Positions 37,817-48,189 of a DNA stretch of 64,000 nt are shown piece by piece. The notes beneath the pieces were generated by a model. It ran no database searches. It was not told the origin of the DNA and was given only the letters and a program-made list of their open reading frames with translations. The DNA lies in NCBI GenBank assembly GCA_022823365.1, contig JAJDXG010000056.1:124001-188000 (forward strand). The letters are read 5' to 3'. Origin of the DNA: Gemmatimonadota bacterium (lineage in GTDB: Bacteria; Gemmatimonadota; Gemmatimonadetes; Longimicrobiales; Gaopeijiaceae). Position 1 is the first letter of the stretch, and every line of letters begins with the position of its first letter. The position numbers and the translations under genes were made by a program.

Positions 37817-39708
37817 CGAGCCGAACGGAGCCAGCCTCACCCGGCGCGGAGTGCGTCGAACAGCCCGCCGCCCGGTACGCGGAGCGCGCCCGCCGCTTCG
37901 ATGGAGAGGCGGCCGGGAGGGCCCGCGTGGTCCGGTTTTGCGAGCGGCTCCGGCTGGTGGTCTTCGTGGCCGCCGCGGCCGGCGTCTGGCTCCTGATCTC
38001 CCAGGGACGCGGCCAGGCGGTCTGGCTGCTCATGGCCGGGGCGGTCGTGGCCTTCGTGATCGTCGTCGCGCGACACCGGGCCGCCCAACGGCACCTGCGC
38101 CGCGCGCAGTTGATGACCGATTTCAATCGCGAGGGAATCGCTCGCGTCGAGCGCCGCTGGTCCGACCTGCCGCGGCCGTTCAGTCCGCCCGTGCCGCGGA
38201 ACCACGACTACGCGGACGACCTGGACCTGTACGGTCGTGCGTCGCTCGTTCACCTGACGGGGGTCTCACGAACCGCGCCCGGCCGATCGACGCTCTGGTC
38301 CTGGCTGCTCGCTCCCGCGGACCCGGAGATCATCGCCTTGCGCCAGGAAGCGGTCCGCGAGATGGCTGGCGCCTTCGACTACCGGGACCGCATCGCGGCC
38401 GAAGCCCGGCTTATGAACAGCGACTCGATGGAGGAGGTGGAGGACTTCCTGCGCTGGTGCGAGAGTCCGGGCTGGCTGTCCGGGCGCATCTGGCTTCGCG
38501 CGGCGGCAGTTCTGCTTCCGCCGGTGAATCTGGCCGCGATCATTCTCTACTCTCTGGGGATGGTGCCCACGGCTGTCGTTGCCTGGCCGCTGCTGGTGTC
38601 GGCTCTGGTGATGGCGCCGGCGTGGAAGGCGATCAACCGGGCCTGCTCCGAGGCCGACGATGGCGAGTCGGGCGTGCGGCACTACGGGCCGCTGCTCAGC
38701 CTCCTGGCCGACGCACCCCTCTATTCACGCTACGCGGCGGACCTCCGACAGCGGCTGGGCGCCGGCACGAGACCCGCCCATCGAGAGATCGCGGCGCTGC
38801 GCCGGCTTCTGGACATGGCGGAAGTCAGGAGGTCGCCCCTCTTCCACGTGCCCCTTGCTCTGGTCCTGCTCTGGGACGTCCATGTCCTGGCCGCTCTCGA
38901 ACGCTGGAAGAAGCGGTCGGGCGCTCGCGTCCGGACATGGCTTGACGTTGTCGGCGAGACGGAGGCGCTGGCCGCCCTGGCGGCCCTGGCCGCCGATCAT
39001 CCCGACTGGGCCATGCCCACGCTGGACGCCGAGGCCACCACTCTGCGGGGGCGGGCGCTGGGCCATCCTCTTCTCGCTCCGGGGCTCTGCGTGCGCAACG
39101 ACGTGGAGGTGGGCCCGGCAGGCTCGTTTCTGCTGGTGACGGGATCGAACATGTCCGGGAAGTCCACGCTCGTGAAGGCGGTCGGCCTGAATGTCGTGCT
39201 CGGTCAGGCGGGCGGACCGGTGTGCGCCGAAGCCCTGCGCATCCCACCGCTGCGCGTCGTCACCAGCATCCATGTCACGGACTCCCTTGCCGACGGCGTG
39301 TCGTTCTTCATGTCCGGACTGCAGCGCCTGAAGCAGGTCGTGGACGCGGCCGAGACGGCCGGCGCGACGTCCGGTCCCGGAGTCCTCTACCTCCTCGACG
39401 AGATCCTCCAGGGGACCAACAGCGCGGAGCGCAGGATCGCCGCGCGAACCGTTCTGCGGCGGCTGCTCCGCTCCGGTGCGATCGGGGCTGTAACGACCCA
39501 CGACCTGTCGCTGGCCGACGCGGAGGACCTGAACGCGAGGGCCGTCCCCGTCCACCTGACCGAGTCCGTCGGCGACGGGAACGAGGGGCTCACCTTCGAC
39601 TACCGTCTCAGGACCGGTATCGCCACCTCGACCAACGCTCTGCGGCTCCTGCAGCTCGCAGGACTCGGCGATGGCCGCCGGGGCCCCTCCGGGATCGGCC
39701 GGGAATAG
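37813..39708 (+). CDS. MutS-family ATPase with N-terminal transmembrane segments
   Basis: LLVTGSNMSGKSTLVKAVGLNVVLGQAGGPVCAEALRI...YLLDEILQGTNSAERRIAARTVLRRLL...AVTTHDLSLAD; N-terminal hydrophobic LVVFVAAAAGVWLLI / AVWLLMAGAVVAFVIVVA; GTG start overlaps the upstream stop. Confidence 0.85.
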   Translation: MTSRTEPASPGAECVEQPAARYAERARRFDGEAAGRARVVRFCERLRLVVFVAAAAGVWLLISQGRGQAVWLLMAGAVVAFVIVVARHRAAQRHLRRAQLMTDFNREGIARVERRWSDLPRPFSPPVPRNHDYADDLDLYGRASLVHLTGVSRTAPGRSTLWSWLLAPADPEIIALRQEAVREMAGAFDYRDRIAAEARLMNSDSMEEVEDFLRWCESPGWLSGRIWLRAAAVLLPPVNLAAIILYSLGMVPTAVVAWPLLVSALVMAPAWKAINRACSEADDGESGVRHYGPLLSLLADAPLYSRYAADLRQRLGAGTRPAHREIAALRRLLDMAEVRRSPLFHVPLALVLLWDVHVLAALERWKKRSGARVRTWLDVVGETEALAALAALAADHPDWAMPTLDAEATTLRGRALGHPLLAPGLCVRNDVEVGPAGSFLLVTGSNMSGKSTLVKAVGLNVVLGQAGGPVCAEALRIPPLRVVTSIHVTDSLADGVSFFMSGLQRLKQVVDAAETAGATSGPGVLYLLDEILQGTNSAERRIAARTVLRRLLRSGAIGAVTTHDLSLADAEDLNARAVPVHLTESVGDGNEGLTFDYRLRTGIATSTNALRLLQLAGLGDGRRGPSGIGRE

Positions 39709-39712
39709 CTCG

Positions 39713-39738
39713 CCCGGAGCCCCCTCCATTGCTCCGGG
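39713..39738. terminator. Hairpin between convergent mutS-like and pfk genes
   Basis: CCCGGAGC (39713-39720) - 10 nt loop - GCTCCGGG (39731-39738). Confidence 0.45.
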
Positions 39739-40821
39739 TCAGTCGCCGAACGAAATCCCCACCGCGCGGGCAGTGCGCACGACATCTCCCCGGGCGGGGA
39801 CCGTCTTGAGATGCCTCACCGCATCCGCGAGGGGCACCGCCTTCACATCGGGCGGCTCCAGCGCGACCATGCAGCCGAACTGTCCGCGTTCGGCGAGTTC
39901 GATGGCTGCCGATCCGAATCGCAGGGAGATGATGCGGTCGTAGGCGGTGGGCGCCCCGCCCCGCTGCAGGTGTCCCAGCACCAGGCTGCGGGTCTCGTGG
40001 CGGGTGCGTTCCCTCAGCTGGCGGCTGAGCAGCCTCGCGGCGCCTCCCAGCCGGCGCTTCAGGCCGGCATGGTCGTCCAGGTATGAGGCTTCTCCACCCA
40101 CCGGAAGCGCGCCCTCCGCCACGACCACGATCGCGTACTCGTGTCCCCGGCTCCAGCGGGCCTCGATCGCTTCCACAACACGGTCGAGCCGGTAGGGGAT
40201 CTCCGGGATGAGAATCACGTCCGCGGCCGCGGCGAGGCCGGCGAAGAGCGCGATCCAGCCGGCGTGCCGTCCCATCAGCTCGACGACCATGATGCGCTCG
40301 TGCGCCTCGGCGGTGGAATGAAGCTTATCGATGGCGTCGGTCGCGGTCTGGACGGCGGTATGGAAGCCGAAGGTGACCACCGTTGCGTCCAGGTCGTTGT
40401 CGATGGTCTTGGGCACCCCGATGACGTTGAGGCCCCGGCGCGCCAGGTCGCGCGCGATCCTGAGCGAGCCGTCGCCACCGATGGCGATGAGGCAGTCGAT
40501 CCCCATCTCCCGGAATCGATCGATGACTTCGCCGGAACGATCCACGGTGCGCACCGAACCATCCGGCTGCGTGACCTGGAACGAGAACGGGTTGCCCCGG
40601 CTGGTGGTCCCGAGGATGGTGCCGCCCTCGTGGGTGATCCCGCGGACCGCGGCTTCGTCGAGCACCACCACCCCGCCGTAGCCCGCCTGGAAGAGACCCG
40701 AATAGCCCCTGCGGATCCCGAATACCTCCCAGCCGCGTGCCCGGGCCGCGAGCACGGCCGCGCGGATGACGGCATTGAGCCCGGGAGCGTCCCCGCCGCC
40801 GGTGGTGATCGCGATGCGCAT
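39739..40821 (-). CDS. pfkA: 6-phosphofructokinase
   Basis: MRIAITTGGGDAPGLNAVIRAAV...IAIGGDGSLRIARDLARRGLNVIGVPKTIDNDLDATVVTFGFHTAVQTATDAIDKLHSTAEAHERIMVVELMGRHAGWIAL. Confidence 0.93.
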   Translation of the reverse strand: MRIAITTGGGDAPGLNAVIRAAVLAARARGWEVFGIRRGYSGLFQAGYGGVVVLDEAAVRGITHEGGTILGTTSRGNPFSFQVTQPDGSVRTVDRSGEVIDRFREMGIDCLIAIGGDGSLRIARDLARRGLNVIGVPKTIDNDLDATVVTFGFHTAVQTATDAIDKLHSTAEAHERIMVVELMGRHAGWIALFAGLAAAADVILIPEIPYRLDRVVEAIEARWSRGHEYAIVVVAEGALPVGGEASYLDDHAGLKRRLGGAARLLSRQLRERTRHETRSLVLGHLQRGGAPTAYDRIISLRFGSAAIELAERGQFGCMVALEPPDVKAVPLADAVRHLKTVPARGDVVRTARAVGISFGD

Positions 40822-40845
40822 GGCTATCTGCCGGAGCCGCCCGGG

Positions 40846-41574
40846 TTACCCGCTCTCCCGGTCCGCGACGGCCTCGAGCACCAGCTCCTGGATGATCCCG
40901 TCATAGGCGTCGACGACCGGCAATCGAGCCGCCGCGTCGAGCATTTCGCGCGCCCGCTCCTCGCCGTTCTCCTCGTCGAGGTCGGGCAGCCGGATCGCGT
41001 ATTCGTAGAGCACGACCCTCGACTCCGGCGCCATTTGCAGCGCCTGCTCGAACAGGACGACGGCAGCCGGGCGATTCCCGCCGTACATCCGCCGCGCGAT
41101 GAATCCTTCCGCCGCGATGTCGGCGTGCCATCCGCCGAGCGCCAGCCTGGCTTCCCAGAGATAGGGATCGAGGCGAATCGCGGCATCGAGCCGTTCGCGG
41201 ATTCTCCCCGCGAGGCCCTGGCGGAGCGCCGTGAACGCACCAATTCCCTGAGCGTAGCGGCCGACGGCGTGGGCCGCCTGATAGTGTGCCTCGGCGTTGG
41301 TCGAGTCGGCGCCCATGGCTTCGTCGCTCATCTCTATCGCGCGCTCGACCATCTCCTCCCACTCATCCCCGGACGTGAAGTAGTGGGCGTATATCGAGAG
41401 CGACTGCGCCGCCAGCGCGTAACCGTCGGAGGTCCCGAGCGCCTCGGCGAGCTCCGCCGCCTCGAGAAAGCGGCCGTCCGCGTAGGCGGATCTCGCGTCT
41501 TCGAGGGACTGCGCGCCGGCGTCGGCTGCCAGGAGCACGAGGCCCCCCAGCGCCGCGCAACGGAAAACGGTCAT
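40846..41574 (-). CDS. Secreted TPR-like protein of unknown function
   Basis: Signal peptide MTVFRCAALGGLVLLAADAGAQ; helical repeat-like sequence SLEDARSAYADGRFLEAAELAEALG... Confidence 0.65.
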   Translation of the reverse strand: MTVFRCAALGGLVLLAADAGAQSLEDARSAYADGRFLEAAELAEALGTSDGYALAAQSLSIYAHYFTSGDEWEEMVERAIEMSDEAMGADSTNAEAHYQAAHAVGRYAQGIGAFTALRQGLAGRIRERLDAAIRLDPYLWEARLALGGWHADIAAEGFIARRMYGGNRPAAVVLFEQALQMAPESRVVLYEYAIRLPDLDEENGEERAREMLDAAARLPVVDAYDGIIQELVLEAVADRESG

Positions 41575-41754
41575 CCTGTCTCCACGGGTTGGGGTCGCAG
41601 GGCGGCATTGCCGCGTGTCCGTCCGGTGTCGGTCCCAAGAATCGAACCGCCGCGATAGCGCCGCAAGGCCGGTTGTTCGACATTGGGTCGGGGCATACCG
41701 GCGCTGCCCTCCCGACCGTTTCCACTCGCGCCGCTACACTCGCCGGAGGGACTC

Positions 41755-42117
41755 ATGGCCACGTCGTCCGTTGAATGGCGGTATCACCGCCCGGGCTGAA
41801 CCAGTTGCAAGCGCACGCAAGAGTTTCTTGCGCAGAACGAGATCGCGACGGAGGAACTGCAGAGCGCCACGCGCAACCCCGTGACGAGCGACCGGGTACT
41901 GGGCGTGCTGGAGGGCGTGAGCGACCTCTACGTAGCCAAGGGGAAGAAGATCGTGCACGTCGATCTGAACGCCGCGCGGCCCGCCGACGAGGACCTGGTG
42001 GGCCTGCTCTGCAGCCGCTTCGGAAAGCTGCGCGCGCCCACCATGCGCAGCGGGGATCGGCTCATGGTGGGATACAACGCGGAGATGCTGGCGACCCTGC
42101 TCAGCCCGGAGGGATGA
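41755..42117 (+). CDS. ArsC/Spx-fold family selenoprotein; in-frame TGA at 41797-41799 read as selenocysteine (UxxC)
   Basis: SD GGAGGG upstream of ATG 41755; translation MATSSVEWRYHRPG-U-TSCKRTQEFLAQNEIATEELQSATRNPVTSDRVLGVLEGVSDLYVAKGKKIVHVDLNAARPADEDLVGLLCSRFGKLRAPTMRSGDRLMVGYNAEMLATLLSPEG (120 aa with Sec). TGA sits where Spx/ArsC-like proteins have Cys of CxxC; the supplied ORF begins only at internal GTG 41881. Confidence 0.85.
41816..41832 (+). promoter_or_regulatory. Candidate bacterial SECIS hairpin
   Basis: CGCAAGA-GTT-TCTTGCG, perfect 7-bp stem, G as first loop base, loop begins 23 nt after the TGA; encoded with CAA, TTT and CTT codons that look atypical for this GC-rich window. 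Confidence 0.75.
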
Positions 42118-43142
42118 GCCCGACGGAGGAGCTCGGACCTCTTGCGCCGTTTCTCGCTCGCGGGAGCCCGCTGATCGTCGACGGGGGTCTGGCGACAGCG
42201 CTCGAGGCTCGCGGACACCGGCTCGGCACCCGGCTCTGGTCCGCCGAACTTCTCGTCTCGAAGCCTGATGCCATCCGCGAGATTCACGCCGAATACCTCG
42301 CAGCAGGTGCGGACTGCGTCTCCACCGCCAGCTACCAGGCGAGCTTTGCCGGCTTCCGCGAGCAGGGCTACGGCGAGGCCGAGGCGGCCGGCTTCCTGGA
42401 GCTCTCGGTGGCGCTGGCCGTCGAAGCGCGCGACCGGTACTGGGCGGTTGAGGCCCATCGCACCGGGCGGCCGCGTCCGCTGGTGGCGGCCAGCGTCGGC
42501 CCGTACGGAGCGTATCTCGCGGACGGGTCGGAGTACGATGGCCGGTATGGCGTCGAACTCGAGGTGCTGGACGAGTTCCACCGGCGCCGCTTGCGGCTCT
42601 TCGCGCGGTCGGCCGCCGACCTGATCCTGTGCGAGACCATCCCCTCGGGTCTCGAGGTCGAGGCATTGCTCGGGATCCTGGAGGAGACGCCGGACGCCTG
42701 GGCGTGGATGAGCTTCTGCTGCGCGGATGGCGCGCGGCTATGGGACGGCACGCCGGTGGAGGAGGTCGCGCGCCTTTGCGATCGGGCGGACCGCGTCGTG
42801 GCGGTGGGAGTCAACTGCGTCGCCCCCGCCCATGTCGGCGAGCTCATCGGGCGAATCCGCACCGTCACCGATCTGCCCGTGATCGTCTACCCCAACTCCG
42901 GGGAGGTGTACGACGCCGACACCGGTACGTGGCACTGGCCCGCGAACGGCGCCGGAGGGACGGGGGAGCCGATCCTTGATGCGCGCGACTGGATCGCGCG
43001 CGGTGCAGCCGGCGTGGGCGGGTGCTGCCGCGTCGGTCCCTCGGGCATCCGCGCGCTGCGACGGCAGGTCGCCGGAGTGCGGCTCGCGCCTTCCGGCGGA
43101 TCGCCCGGTCGAGGCTACGGCCCTTCCGGCCGGCGGCGGTGA
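42114..43142 (+). CDS. Homocysteine S-methyltransferase family protein
   Basis: LIVDGGLATALEARGHRLGTRLWSAELLVSKPDAIREIHAEYLAAGADCVSTASYQASF...VGVNCVAPAHVGELI...IVYPNSGEVYDADTGTWHW...GVGGCCRVGPSGIRAL; start overlaps the upstream stop (ATGA). Confidence 0.92.
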   Translation: MSPTEELGPLAPFLARGSPLIVDGGLATALEARGHRLGTRLWSAELLVSKPDAIREIHAEYLAAGADCVSTASYQASFAGFREQGYGEAEAAGFLELSVALAVEARDRYWAVEAHRTGRPRPLVAASVGPYGAYLADGSEYDGRYGVELEVLDEFHRRRLRLFARSAADLILCETIPSGLEVEALLGILEETPDAWAWMSFCCADGARLWDGTPVEEVARLCDRADRVVAVGVNCVAPAHVGELIGRIRTVTDLPVIVYPNSGEVYDADTGTWHWPANGAGGTGEPILDARDWIARGAAGVGGCCRVGPSGIRALRRQVAGVRLAPSGGSPGRGYGPSGRRR

Positions 43143-43179
43143 TGCGACACCACCGGTCCTGCCCGGGGTATCGCGCGTC

Positions 43180-44229
43180 ATGATCGATCTGCGCAGCGAC
43201 ACCGTGACCCTGCCCACTCCGGCCATGCGGGAGGCGATGGCGGGCGCCCCGTTGGGCGACGACGTCTACGGCGATGACCCGACGGTGAACGCCCTGGAGG
43301 CGCGCACGGCGGAGCTGCTGGGCAAGGAGGCAGCGGTCTTCGTCCCCACGGGCACCATGTCCAACCAGATCGGGGTGCGCGCCCACACCGAGCCGGGCGA
43401 CCTGGTGCTGATCGACGAGAGCGCCCACATCGTCCGCAGCGAGTCGGGCGCCCCGGCCGCGCTCAGCGGCGTGACCCTGAAGCCCCTCCCCGGGCGTAGC
43501 GGCGTCTTCACCGCCGCCGATGTCGACGACGCCATCGAGCCGGAGCATCCCTTCAATCCGATCCACCTGGAGTCCCCGCCGCGGCTCCTGTGCGTGGAGA
43601 ACACCCACAACGGGGGAGGGGGGACGGTCTGGCCGCTCGCCCAGGTCGAAGAAGTGTCCGCGGCCGCCCGCCGCCACGGCCTCGCCACCCACCTCGACGG
43701 AGCCCGCCTCTGGCACGCCACCGCCGCCACGGGGGTCCCCGAGGCCGACTACGCCGCGCCCTTCGACACCGTCAACGTCTGCTTCAGCAAGGGACTCGGC
43801 GCCCCCGTGGGCTCCGCCCTGGCCGGCTCGCTGGAGCTGGTAGCGCGGGCGCGGCGCTTCAAGCAGCAGTTCGGAGGCGGCTTCCGCCAGGCGGGAATCC
43901 TCGCCGCCGCCGCCCTGCACGCGCTGGAGCATCACCGCGGCGCCCTGTCGGCCGACATCGCCAACGCCCGCGCCCTTGCGCGCGGCATCGCCCGCATCGA
44001 CGGGCTGGAGGTCGATCCCGACCGCGTCCAGTCCAACCTGGTGCGTTTCCGGGTGACCGCGATGCCGGCGGGCGCGTTCGCGCTGCGCTGCCATGCAGGC
44101 GGGGTCCATCTTCTGCCCCAGGGCGAGACCGGAGTGCGGGCAGTGACCCACCGGGACATCTCCGCGCCCGACGTGGAGCGCGCGCTCGACATCATGCGGC
44201 GCGTCCTCCGCCCGGCGTGCCGGGGCTAG
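43180..44229 (+). CDS. Low-specificity L-threonine aldolase family PLP enzyme
   Basis: [74 protein letters not shown]...[10 protein letters not shown]...[16 protein letters not shown]. Confidence 0.95.
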   Translation: MIDLRSDTVTLPTPAMREAMAGAPLGDDVYGDDPTVNALEARTAELLGKEAAVFVPTGTMSNQIGVRAHTEPGDLVLIDESAHIVRSESGAPAALSGVTLKPLPGRSGVFTAADVDDAIEPEHPFNPIHLESPPRLLCVENTHNGGGGTVWPLAQVEEVSAAARRHGLATHLDGARLWHATAATGVPEADYAAPFDTVNVCFSKGLGAPVGSALAGSLELVARARRFKQQFGGGFRQAGILAAAALHALEHHRGALSADIANARALARGIARIDGLEVDPDRVQSNLVRFRVTAMPAGAFALRCHAGGVHLLPQGETGVRAVTHRDISAPDVERALDIMRRVLRPACRG

Positions 44230-44242
44230 CGGAGGAGACGCC

Positions 44243-46042
<1,800 letters not shown>

Positions 46043-46126
46043 ATATATCAGTAAACATCAGCAGATGTCAGTATCGATCGATGATGCTTCGTCGGCGCGT
46101 CGTGGAGGCCGGGTGGCTCTCCCGGG

Positions 46127-47122
46127 ATGCCTCTGATGGCCGAGTGGATCGCGGGGGTCGATATCGGTGGGACCACCCTCTCGGTGGGCATCGTTGCGGC
46201 GGAGGGAGGGCGTCCGCGCGCGCTGCGGGTGGACGACACGCCGTCCGGAGGGGGCCCGGAGGAGGTGGTCGACATGGTTTGCGCGATGGTCCGCGCGGCC
46301 GTGGATGAGCTGGCGCGCACGGAGGGCCCGGACGCCACGGTAGCCGGCGTGGGGGTCGCCGCGCCCGGGTCACTCGACCGCGCCCGCGGCGTGGTGCTCG
46401 AGTCGCACAACCTGGGGTGGTTCGGGCTTCCGTTGCGTGACCGCGTCCAGGCCGCGACCGGCCTGCCCACCGTCGTGGAGAACGACGCCAACTGCGCCGC
46501 CTACGGGGAATGGTGGCAGGGGGCGGGACGCGGCTTCCGGTCGGTGCTGGGGATCACGCTGGGCACCGGCATCGGCGGCGGGATCGTCATGGACGGGCGG
46601 CCCTTCGCCGGGGCCACGGGCGCCGCCGGGGAGATCGGACACATGACGGTCGAGTTCGGCGGCCGCCGCTGCACCTGCGGGGGCAGGGGATGCCTCGAAC
46701 CCTACGCCTCCGGGCCGGGCATCGCGCGCGCCGCGGTCGAGGGGCTGGCCGGGGGGACGCGGTCGACCCTGCCGGAACTGGTGGCGGGGGACCTGAACCG
46801 CATCACGGCCGCCACCGTGCACCAGGCGGCGGCGGGGGGCGATGCCTACGCGGCCGAGGTGCTGGCGCGCGCGGCACAAATGCTCGCGGCCGGGATCACC
46901 GGCGCGGTCAACCTGCTCGGCCCGGAGGCGGTGGTGGTGATGGGCGGGGTGACCGCGGCCGGCGACCTGTTCTTCGGCCCGCTCGCCGCGGAGCTCGGCC
47001 GCCCCCGCTTCCGCTCGGCGCTGGATGCCTGCACGGTCGTGCCGGGGGCGCTCCCGGGGACCGCCGGGGTGGTGGGGGCGGCGGGGGTGTTCCGCCTGCG
47101 GACCGATCCGGCCCGTGGCTGA
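46127..47122 (+). CDS. ROK family sugar kinase (glucokinase-like)
   Basis: EWIAGVDIGGTTLSVGIV...VVENDANCAAYGEWWQGAGRGFRSVLGITLGTGIGGGIVMDG...AAGEIGHMTVEFGGRRCTCGGRGCLEPYASG. Confidence 0.93.
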   Translation: MPLMAEWIAGVDIGGTTLSVGIVAAEGGRPRALRVDDTPSGGGPEEVVDMVCAMVRAAVDELARTEGPDATVAGVGVAAPGSLDRARGVVLESHNLGWFGLPLRDRVQAATGLPTVVENDANCAAYGEWWQGAGRGFRSVLGITLGTGIGGGIVMDGRPFAGATGAAGEIGHMTVEFGGRRCTCGGRGCLEPYASGPGIARAAVEGLAGGTRSTLPELVAGDLNRITAATVHQAAAGGDAYAAEVLARAAQMLAAGITGAVNLLGPEAVVVMGGVTAAGDLFFGPLAAELGRPRFRSALDACTVVPGALPGTAGVVGAAGVFRLRTDPARG

Positions 47123-48140
47123 CCCGCGCTCCCGCCGGGGATCGCCCGGTTCCGGGGCGCGGCGCCCGCGCCTGGGCGTGGTAGGCACGCTCGTGTGGGA
47201 CACCATCCATCTGCGCGACGGACGCGGTGATCCGGTGGAGGAATGGGGCGGGGTGAGCTACGCCCTCGAGGCGCTGGCCGCGTCGCTGCCGGCGCAGTGG
47301 CGCATCGTGCCGATCCTCAAGGTGGGCCGGGACCTGGCCGAGCCCGCGCTCCGGTTCCTGGGCGAGATCCCCCGCGTGAACCCGCACCGCACCGTCCGCA
47401 TCGTCCCGGAACCCAACAACCGCGTTGAACTGCGCTACCTGGACGACGAGCGGCGCTGCGAGCGCCTTACGGGCGGGGTGCCTGCCTGGAGCTGGGAGGA
47501 GTTCTGGCCTCTCGCCGGCGACTGCGACGCCCTCTACGTCAACTTCATCTCGGGATTCGAGATGGAGCTGGGCACCGCACAGATGCTGCGCGAAACGTTC
47601 GAGGGCCCGATCTACGCCGACCTCCATTCCCTGTTCCTGGGCATCGGGCGGCACGGCGAACGCGAGCCGCGCCCGCTGCCGCTCTGGGACTCCTGGCTGC
47701 GCTGCTTCGACGCGGTGCAGATGAACGAGGACGAGTATGCGCTGCTGGGCCTGGATGCCGGAGATCCATGGCGGCTGGCGGCGCACGTGGTGGGGCCGGA
47801 CCTGAAGCTGGTCACCGTCACGATGGGCCCGCGCGGGGCGGCGTATGTCGCAGCGCCCGATTTCTCGCCCGACACCTCGACCTGGCACGCGATGCGCGGA
47901 CAGGTGGCCACCGCGGCCCCGGCCACCACCCGGCAGATCGACATCCCCGGAGGCCCGCGCGAAGGCGATGTGACTGGTTGCGGGGACGTATGGGGCGCTA
48001 CCTTTTTCGCTCGGCTGCTGGAGGGCGACCGCATCGAGCGCGCGATCGCCGCCGCCAACTCCATGGCCGCCCGAAACGTCGAACATCGCGGTGCGCGCGG
48101 GCTGCACCTCCACCTGAAGGGGCGGATCGCCCGCCGATGA
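47115..48140 (+). CDS. PfkB-family carbohydrate kinase
   Basis: PRLGVVGTLVWDTIHL...CFDAVQMNEDEYALLGL...VTVTMGPRGAAYVA...GDVTGCGDVWGATFFARLLEGD; GTG start overlaps ROK gene by 8 nt. Confidence 0.85.
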   Translation: MADPRSRRGSPGSGARRPRLGVVGTLVWDTIHLRDGRGDPVEEWGGVSYALEALAASLPAQWRIVPILKVGRDLAEPALRFLGEIPRVNPHRTVRIVPEPNNRVELRYLDDERRCERLTGGVPAWSWEEFWPLAGDCDALYVNFISGFEMELGTAQMLRETFEGPIYADLHSLFLGIGRHGEREPRPLPLWDSWLRCFDAVQMNEDEYALLGLDAGDPWRLAAHVVGPDLKLVTVTMGPRGAAYVAAPDFSPDTSTWHAMRGQVATAAPATTRQIDIPGGPREGDVTGCGDVWGATFFARLLEGDRIERAIAAANSMAARNVEHRGARGLHLHLKGRIARR

Positions 48141-48189
48141 ACCGCGCCGCGCCCGCCCGTCCCGCCGCGCCAACTCCGGAGTTCGCCGG

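Noticed and set aside
41881-42117. Taking the 78-aa ORF at face value as a small hypothetical protein
   Set aside because: Upstream in-frame codons across the TGA restore a complete ArsC/Spx-like N-terminus with SD and ATG; the short call is a truncation.
41755-42117. Nonsense-mutated pseudogene explanation for the ArsC-like gene
   Set aside because: Only one stop, it is specifically TGA at the catalytic Cys position, the rest of the frame is intact, and a SECIS-like hairpin follows. Not fully excluded without the genome's sel genes.
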